Source: Macrolepiota albuminosa (taxonomy: Eukaryota; Basidiomycota; Agaricomycetes; Agaricales; Agaricaceae). From it: DNA of 64,000 bases. Below the pieces are notes generated by a model. The model did not search any database and was not told where the DNA came from. It was given only the letters and a program-made list of their open reading frames with translations. The DNA lies in the NCBI GenBank assembly GCA_027475525.1, contig JAMWFC010000065.1, forward strand, positions 500,188-564,187. Reading direction: 5' to 3'. Shown in pieces: positions 56,888 through 64,000 of this stretch. How positions within the stretch are numbered: the first letter of the stretch is position 1; every line of letters begins with the position of its first letter. A program made the translations under genes and the position numbers.

Positions 56888-59800
56888 TTTAGTAGGAACA
56901 GCAAACTGTGGCACACTATCTACAATAGCCCATGGAGAAGCTCATTTTTGCACTCATGTCAATGGTCAACATGTTATAATCACGTTGAAGGATTGCCTCC
57001 ATGCTCCGGATGTTCCTATAAATTTACTTTTGATGGGGTCCATGGTGGAGAATGATCTCAAACTGGTATTCGAAAAAGATTCTACATCTATATTCTTCCC
57101 ATCCACCAATCATTCTCTTCAAGGTCACACCATTAAGGCAACAGTTTGTCAACATCTTTCTTTCTTATTTTGCGATTTTGTATTTCCTTCTTTAGAACCT
57201 CCAATACTGCAAGTCTTATTCCCTGCTGTGTTATGTTCATCTTTTCCTTGCCTCAAAATCACACCAGCGATATGGCATGCATGATTTGGTCATCCTGGGA
57301 GAGATACAACAAAAGATATGTTGACAAAGCATTACGCAAGTGGGGTTGAATATGTTGGACAATTTAATGACGACAATTGCATTCCTTGTATTATGGGGAA
57401 ATGACTAGCTCGCCCTTTTGATAATTTTCAACACAGAGCATCAGCAGTATGTGACCTCTTGCATATAGACTCATGTGGTCCATTTCCTGTCTTATTCTCA
57501 AATGGTCGCTCAAATTATTTTCACTCAATCCTTGATGATTACTCCAATTTCAGGAGTACAGCTCTTCTATCAACAAGAGGCCAAGCAACAAAACACTTCA
57601 AGCAAGTAGAGGTGGCTTGGGAGTTAAAATCAGGAAATAGAGTGAAGGCCATTTGATCTGACAATGCCAAAGAGTTTGTCGCTGGTGATCTTCAAGATTA
57701 TATTATTTCACATGGAATTACCCATCAGAATACAGCTCCATACGCACACCAACAAAACAGCAAAATGGAGTGTTATATTTGAACTCTGGAAGATATGGCA
57801 CAAGCTATGATGGCTTGGTCTGGACTGCCACTGTTGTTTCTTGGAGATGCAATATTGACGGCACAGTACCTTCAGAATCGCCTCCCAATATCCACTCTTC
57901 CTTCACTTGTAACTTCTTACGAGATTATGGAAAAATCAAAACCTGACTTATCTCATCTACGGGTATGGGGTTGTCATTGCTACGTCTTATACCCAGCTGA
58001 GATTTGTAATAAGGGATCAGGACATCAATTTGAAGCTATATTTGTTGGATATAATGAAAATCATATTGGCTGGTGGGTTTGCGATTTGCATAGGAAGTAT
58101 TTCTTCTCTCAGAATGTCATCTTCAATGAATCAGTCCCAGGCTCCCTTTGTTCCAACAATGTTTGACAAAGTTCTTGCTCTTCACCAGCATCACCACAAC
58201 TTAATCAATCTTTATCCTGTGTTGATTCTCCATTCCCATCTTTGTCTGTTCCAATTCCTCGTCCGGACTTGGCACTACTGACTTCATTATCTCCAGTAAT
58301 CCTTAATGAACCTCAACCAGTCTCTACAAGCCACTCACTCAAACTGCACCCATGTCAAAAAACCTGAATGACAGAGAAGGGTCGTCTTTACAATGAAAAA
58401 ATTGTTGCTTGCAATGAATGTCTTATTCAGTTATGCTCCAATCAGGCTGCTTGTATAGTCCTACCTGATCAGAATGCATTGGCCATCAACAACTTCACCT
58501 CCCTCCTTACAACGGCAACGTTCACTCAGACCTTTGACGATCCCTCCTTTCTTGAATGAGCTGTCATAGCGGAATATAAGGCTCTTGTCACTTACAGCCC
58601 GAATCCTTTACCTTTCAAGACTAAATGTTCCCTGGATCTGTCAAAGGTGCCAGATCATTATATGAAGCAGTGAGGCATCCCAATGCTGATGTTTGGCACA
58701 ATGCAATGAGATGAGAAGTGGAAAGCTTAAAGTCACAAGGAGTTTTTCAAATCGCAATGTTACCTCCTGGTCACAAACCTATTGGTATACAATGAGTTTA
58801 TGCATACAAATTGGATGCCAACGGTGAAATCATATGTGGCAAAGAAAAGGCTTGATTAGTGGCTCAAGGCTTTAGCCAACAGCCTGAAGACTATGGCACC
58901 ACTTATGCACCGGTTGCGAAGATGACCAACCACATTTTTGAATGCACCACTCTTGCATGAGGTATACTGCAAACAGATTTCAGGCTTTCCGGAAGCTGAT
59001 CCTACTTCTTCGTATTGTTTATTACGAGCCCTATATGGAATCAAACAATCTTCCCATGAATGGTATACCATCCTCTGACAAGCTCTTGAAAACCTTGGCC
59101 TCATGTGTTGCGAAGTTGATCATGCAGTCTTCATAGATTATTTCAATACTCCTCCAGATCCTGTCATTCCTATGTCTTCTGATGGCACAGCACTCCTCAT
59201 TATCGTATGCGTCCATGTTGATGATAGACTAAATGCCACCAACTTAGTTCCGTTATACAATTGGCTCATCTGTGAACTCAACAAACATTTTGAAGTTATT
59301 GATTTGGGTGCTATGTCTTTATACTTGGGTATATGGATTGATTGTGATAGAGGTCAACAGAGACTATGGCTTTCACAAAAGGGTTATGTGACCAACCTCT
59401 TGTCTACCTACAACTTACTCAATGCCAAGACATTAGCTGTACCACTTTATCATCCATTACATTCGATTCTGGACCCTCCACCAAACTCACTACCAGACAT
59501 CGGTAATAACGACATAAAATTCATTACCAACATCTTGTCGGTTCAATCTTATACTTAAGCCTGTGTACATGTCCTGATTTGCATTCACTGCGATGAGTCT
59601 TGGACAGTACAACTCAAACCTGACTCATGGACACTTACTCGCAGCGAAGGGAGTCCTTCGATACCTGGCAGGCACTATAGATCTCGCATTGGAATACAAC
59701 TTCTCATCATCACATTTGGAAACTCAACCAGTTCAATTGTTACTACTCACTGGATGTGGTTTTGTTGATGCTGACTGGGCCTCAGACCCAAATACTTGAT

Positions 59801-60240
59801 GAAGTGTCTCTGGCTATGCACTTTTCTTATATTCAAGTCTTGTGTCATGGTCTTCTGTGCAACAATGAACTGTTGCCTTATCGTTGATAGAGGCAGAATA
59901 CATGTCGATGTCTCACGCAATGCAGGAAGCTATTTGGATTCGACTATTGTTAACTTCACTTTGTCTTCCAGCACCAAATCCATTCCCAATTCTTTGCAAC
60001 AATAAAAGCATGATTGATATTGCAAAATCTGATTTGACAACTTTCTGATCCAAACATATTGACATCCGCCATCACTTTATATGTGAACATATATCTTTGG
60101 GCTCATTTGAACTGATTTGGGTTCCCACTGACAGTATGACCACAGACATTCTTACTAAATCTCTTTCTCGCTTGCTCCATGACTGCTTTGTTATACAGCT
60201 AGGTCTTGTTTCTCACTAATTTACTCCTTTTTGATCTCAC
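56888..60240 (+). pseudogene. Copia-C pol remnant
   Basis: Protease end (GTANCGTLSTIAHGEAHF), HAPDVPINLL, the integrase zinc region (FGHPGRDTT, CIPCIMGK), core blocks (LLHIDSCGPFPVLF, SDNAKEFVAGDLQDYI, HQQNSKMECYI), ILTAQYLQNRLPIST, HLRVWGCHCYVLYP, then a heavily broken RT (YGIKQSSHEWY, VCVHVDDR, FEVIDLGAMSLYLGIWID) and RNase H (GVLRYLAGTIDLALEYN, VDADWASDPNT). At least eight TGA stops plus TAA/TAG and frameshifts. Confidence 0.85.
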
Positions 60241-60259
60241 TTCTGCACCAATGGGGTTG

Positions 60260-60539
60260 TGTTGACCTGATAGGTCTGTTTCTGTGCTTCCAATCAATCA
60301 CGTGAACTACGCTCTATTATCTGTCAATTACATACTTGCAGCCTCAGTTGTTTCTTTCATCTTTCATTCAACACTGAGGCTGTAAGTATTTTACTCTATG
60401 CTTATTTTTCCTTTTCTAATGAACTTATACTATGTTATATAGCATTGTACTCATGTCTATATAGGTAATGATCAGTTGTTTCTTTTGTCTTTCATTCAAC
60501 TCATGTCTATATAGTATACATAGAGGTTCCAGAACTATA
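60260..60539 (+). repeat. Copia-C 3' LTR
   Basis: Begins TGTTGACCTGATAGG after a purine run AATGGGG and ends near GAACTATA. It is shorter than the 5' copy because one hairpin block is deleted, and differs mainly at CpG-derived positions. Confidence 0.8.
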
Positions 60540-60950
60540 ATAGCAAACTTACAATGCCAGACATTCTGCAACAACTTGAGGCTCATGTTCATCAAGTTTA
60601 TTATTTGATCTTTGTTTGGCCTCACAAATCACCTAAGGCAAGTCAGTTTCAGGTGCAGTGTCAACGTTAGGCTTCTTTCAGTCATGCTGGAAAAAGGACC
60701 CAAATGCTCATCAAGAACCACTAAGTGTCCTGCCAATGGTGCATTTCCTCATGGAGATAAAACAAGCTGCCTCTCTAGCAGAAGAACCTGATTTGAATCC
60801 TAGGTGCACAGCATAGCAGGCAAGGGATCCTTGCTAAGGGCATCGATTCCAATGCTACTTGAAATGCTACTCCAAAAAAAAAAAGACACTAGGGGATGAA
60901 AATAATATTGTGGTCACGTGCGCTGAGGGTGCCCCACCATTACTGTCAGT

Positions 60951-60951
<1 letters not shown>
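60540..60951 (+). other. degenerate coding remnant of unknown origin
   Basis: A plus-strand reading, broken by stops, gives PDILQQLEAHVHQVYYLIFV and HAGKRTQMLIKNH before an A-rich stretch (60872-60883). It looks like decayed repeat protein sequence; I cannot assign it. Confidence 0.35.

Positions 60952-60983
<32 letters not shown>
60952..60983 (-). other. poly(A) tail of the LINE-like element
   Basis: Thirty-two consecutive T on the plus strand, at the 3' end of the minus-strand element, as expected after target-primed reverse transcription. Confidence 0.75.
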
Positions 60984-60986
<3 letters not shown>

Positions 60987-62663
60987 GTGGCGTTTAATTG
61001 GTAAGACTAAAATGCCCTTAGCGTTGTGTTTTACCTGCTAACTTACACCCTGGGATTTAAACCAGGTTTATTGGCAAGGATGTTCCGATAATATGTACTC
61101 CACGAGGAAATGCTTTTACACACGTTGTGTGAGACTCTGGAAACAGGGCTCTCTAAGCAACCCCGGACCTGCTTCTAGGCCGACTATCCACTAAAACCCT
61201 GCTATTAGCATTGTTAACTTGTGTAAGTAGATAGAGGGAGGAACAGGTGTCTTCCCAAGTTTCTCTAACAAGTTTTTTGTTCAGAACCTTTTTGCTGAGT
61301 CATCTGCTCATCATTTTGTCATCTAGCTTCGCTGTTCTTATAATCGTCTTCCTCCATCTATTCTTCACTTCTTCAGTCAAGAAGGGGGTGTCATTCCTAA
61401 TCACTTTTTCATATTTTAATGTCCATAACAAGTATGCAGACTCTATTATCAGGATTTTGTAGAATCTCGAAAGGTAGGATGATATCTTACCCTCCTTGTC
61501 AGTGATTGGGGTTAGAGCGCTTCCAAGAATTAAGGAAACTTTAATTGGTGGGAGAGGGACACCAGTCCTATCCTCCCATAGGGCATTCACAAGAGCTCAC
61601 ACCTCTGCTTGGCCCAGGCTTGAACATTGTGTTAAGATGTGGTTTAGGGAGTCAGTACTGCTATCATGGCTGCATTTTGACCTTATCATGAGCTCAGCTG
61701 GCATATTGGGGCGGTCCCAGTATGCATCATGGGTGCATTTTCAGAGGAATACCTGAATCTGTCTGGAGAAATCTTTGTCACAAATGCTTCTCCATATTTG
61801 GTTGTTACTGGTCTTAACACCCCATGTCCTCTTTAGGTTTCTTCTTATGTGTTTAGTCATTTTCTCCATTTTAGGGCAAGTAGGAATAGTCTTGGAAGCT
61901 CTGATGGATTTGTATGCAAGAGCCTGCGTCATTTTCAACAACATAGCACCTGTAAGGTAGAGTTCCACTGGAATAGGGGGGAGGACCATAATTCTATTAT
62001 CCTGCTTTGCCACTTTAGCTAAGTGTTTAGCTCTTTAGTTGCCATCTGACTGTTGATCTTTTGTTACGTCTATTATGCATATAGGCATTGTGTGCATTCT
62101 GAGTCTGCCAACTAGAGTTCTCAATAAGCCTCCGTCCTTCTTTTCAATATAGCCAGAATCCTCATATTCTGGCAGATTAGTCGTCAGGAGAGTTAGCGTC
62201 TCCTCCGATCTCATATTAATAATCAAGAAGTTTAAGGTTCCATTCTTTATTGATGCCAGAATGACAGATACCAGATATATACTTACACTTGTCATTTGTT
62301 TCCTGCTTATCTATTTTGCCCCAATATCTAGATTTGGTTGACCATCAAAGACAACCCCAGCTTCTATTGTCACCATCAGGTTCCTGTCCTGACTTGCCAA
62401 CTCTGAACCTTCCACAGTTACGGATCTCATGGTTTGCAGAAGATTTTGTTTGCTGTATTTGAAAATGTTGTTTGTGCATGATTCAGTTGTAAATATTCTG
62501 AAGATATTAGCCACTGGGCCTGTTATTTCCATGCAATTATTGAAAACATTTGGTAGAGCATCGGTGTTTATTTGTCTGTTTATAGTTATCCTGGGGTCCT
62601 GCTTCTCTGGAATCGTGTTTAGCATTTCACTTGCTCTTGTGACACATAGACTGGGATGCATAC

Positions 62664-63808
62664 TGATAGGCTTCTACTCGGACTGAGCGCATCAAGAGAC
62701 ATTATAGGCCAACTGACACTTGACATACTGGAGACTCTAGCGACCAGTTTGGGATATAGAGCAGCCCTAGCTTTGTCACTCTACTACAGGACTTGTCCGT
62801 TTACCCTAATCACCAGTTACTAGGCCTTTAGCACACTCCATTCATCTAGTCCAAGGACAAAGGAGGCTCAGAATGTATAGCGCTAACACAATGGTGGGAG
62901 GGGACTCTAACCAAACCCCAATCACTTCCAGAAGGAGTCAGCAGCAGGTGCTGCCATTTGACAAGGCACTTCAATCAGAAGTCTAAAAGGATCAATGACA
63001 GTGGCACAGGATATACTTAAACCCAACATCTGTACCTGTCAGGAACTGGTACAATGAGTAGTGCTGACATTAGCGCTCATGGCGTCTATCAAGGATTTTT
63101 CAACCATACCCTGGAACAGCCTGGCCAATCAGAATTATAGTAAAAATGAGCAGACTCATATAATTCTCAGTCAAATTAAAGTCGCCATTGGTTGCCATGG
63201 GTCATAATGCCATTGGTCGCCATTATCCATGTGCAAAAGATTGCTGTTGACAGGTCACCATTAGAGGGAACCATGAGGAGAGGCACTAGGAGGTAGCACC
63301 ACAGATGGACTTATCTTGGAAAACACAGTAGTGCATAGTATATAAGATAGCTACTTCACATGTATATAATAACGAATCGTAATCTCTTGAGCACCCAGTT
63401 ACACTTAGTGTTCAAATCATGCTAGCTTTATCTGACTTCATCACTAAGTTGGGTGCTAGCCTCATCTATCTCATCTTTGTTATTTACGGTGCCACCTATG
63501 GGCACATTACACTGCGCTACTCATTTTTTCTTCTATATTTTTGTTTAAACTACAACACTTACCGTCTGCTAGATAGCACCACATTACACTGCGCTACTCA
63601 TTTTTTCTTCTATATTTTTGTTTAAACTACAACACTTACCGTCTGCTAGATAGCACCGAAGCACTATCATTTAGTGCATTGTTCTATCACCTCTGCTTGA
63701 GCACACCAGGACTCTGTCAGGACTCCTCATAACTACATATGCCAAGCGCTGGAGACGGTGTTGTACTGTGTATATGTCCAATGCATCCAACAACAGTTGG
63801 CATCATCA
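62664..63808 (+). repeat. solo LTR of an unidentified element, copy 2
   Basis: Same unit as 17162-18215 (TGATAGGCTT to GGCATCATCA), 1145 bp here because of the 77-bp duplication at 63503-63656. Flanks are ATAC and ACAC, a probable 4-bp target duplication with one change. It is inserted in the LINE-like element. Confidence 0.78.
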
Positions 63809-64000
63809 ACACATTCCAAAGATCCTCTATTTCCATACAATCGCTGCATTCACACTCTTCTGAGTCTTGGTGATTGTGGTCTGTAATTGCAGAGGCCAAG
63901 TTTTCAGTGTCTCCAACACTGAACATCCTGTATTTGCTCTTCAAGCACTTGGCCACTTTCCGCTTGTTAAGATATCACAATTTTGCATCTGCCGCAAAAT

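Larger units (their letters stand above)
48284..60539 (+). mobile_element. Copia-C LTR retrotransposon, decayed, hosting a CACTA-like transposon
   Basis: Copia element with LTRs at about 48284-48580 and 60260-60539. Its PBS GGTTATGGGCC is at 48581, and gag and pol fragments come in Copia order. The LTRs differ by indels (a duplicated hairpin block in the 5' copy) and many transitions; the first few bases of the 5' LTR no longer match. No target duplication is recognisable. More than a dozen in-frame stops, nearly all TGA, plus frameshifts in the RT and RNase H show age. The CACTA-like element splits its protease region. Confidence 0.87.
60952..64000 (-). mobile_element. LINE-like element, 3' portion, with RNase H
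   Basis: Minus-strand element running out of the window. A 32-nt T run at 60952-60983 is the poly(A) tail. Upstream, in several broken frames, are blocks typical of the RNase H-bearing proteins widespread in mushroom genomes: IEDLWNV, NTIPEKQDPRITINRQINTD, IFRIFTTESCTNN, ALAYKSIRASKT, the endpiece NNQIWRSICDKDFSRQIQVF, and LILGSALTPI, KEGKISSYLSRFYKILIIES, EEVKNRWRKTI. It is interrupted by a solo LTR at 62664-63808. Frameshifts and stops make it a pseudogene copy. Confidence 0.72.

Overview
The window looks like an Agaricomycete (mushroom-forming basidiomycete) chromosome. Genes carry many short GT-AG introns of about 50-65 bp. There is a fungal GCN2, a branched-chain aminotransferase, an intron-bearing tRNA-Pro, a basidiomycete-type kinase-like gene and an F-box gene. 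The mobile elements (chromodomain Gypsy, several Copia, a tyrosine-recombinase Ngaro-type element, a Tnp2/CACTA-type DNA transposon, an RNase H-bearing LINE) are typical of that class. The species cannot be named from the sequence.

Layout. 0.5-15.3 kb is the gene-rich part: a kinase-like gene (+), a branched-chain aminotransferase (+) with a GCN4-type site in its promoter, a decayed F-box paralogue (-), a lysine-rich/acidic probable nucleolar protein (-) running into a 100-N scaffold gap, tRNA-Pro(TGG) (-), and a complete GCN2-type eIF2alpha kinase (+). 16.6-60.5 kb is a nested transposon cluster enclosing one surviving host island, an F-box gene at about 28.1-29.65 kb.

The nesting is readable from target-site duplications and restored reading frames. 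Copia-A (16634-27791, -) was invaded by a 5'-truncated Ngaro-type element (19156-24310) and by a solo LTR (17162-18215, duplication CCGG). Copia-B (29677-47737, +, duplication CTTTT, 27 bp past the F-box stop) was invaded by a chromodomain Gypsy element (33640-46528, duplication TCGGC). That Gypsy carries an antisense accessory ORF and a full extra inverted LTR. Copia-C (about 48284-60539, +, decayed) was invaded by a 6.2-kb CACTA-like DNA transposon (50672-56884, duplication CAA, imperfect 27-bp inverted ends) with a convergent transposase and coiled-coil gene pair. 60952-64000 is the 3' part of a LINE-like element (-) with a 32-nt poly(A) tail, hit by a second copy of the same solo LTR.

Two facts govern interpretation. 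First, thirteen tandem duplications, all with a period of exactly 77 bp, lie in the repeats, each shifting frame by +2. Collapsing them restores the Gypsy ORFs and makes its two full LTRs equal in length (754 bp). They look like uncollapsed 77-mer overlaps from a de Bruijn assembly, not biology. Second, premature stops in the elements are overwhelmingly TGA where Arg or Trp is expected, matching CpG to TpG decay. The most novel biological candidate is the Gypsy antisense ORF module; next is the two-gene CACTA-like transposon.
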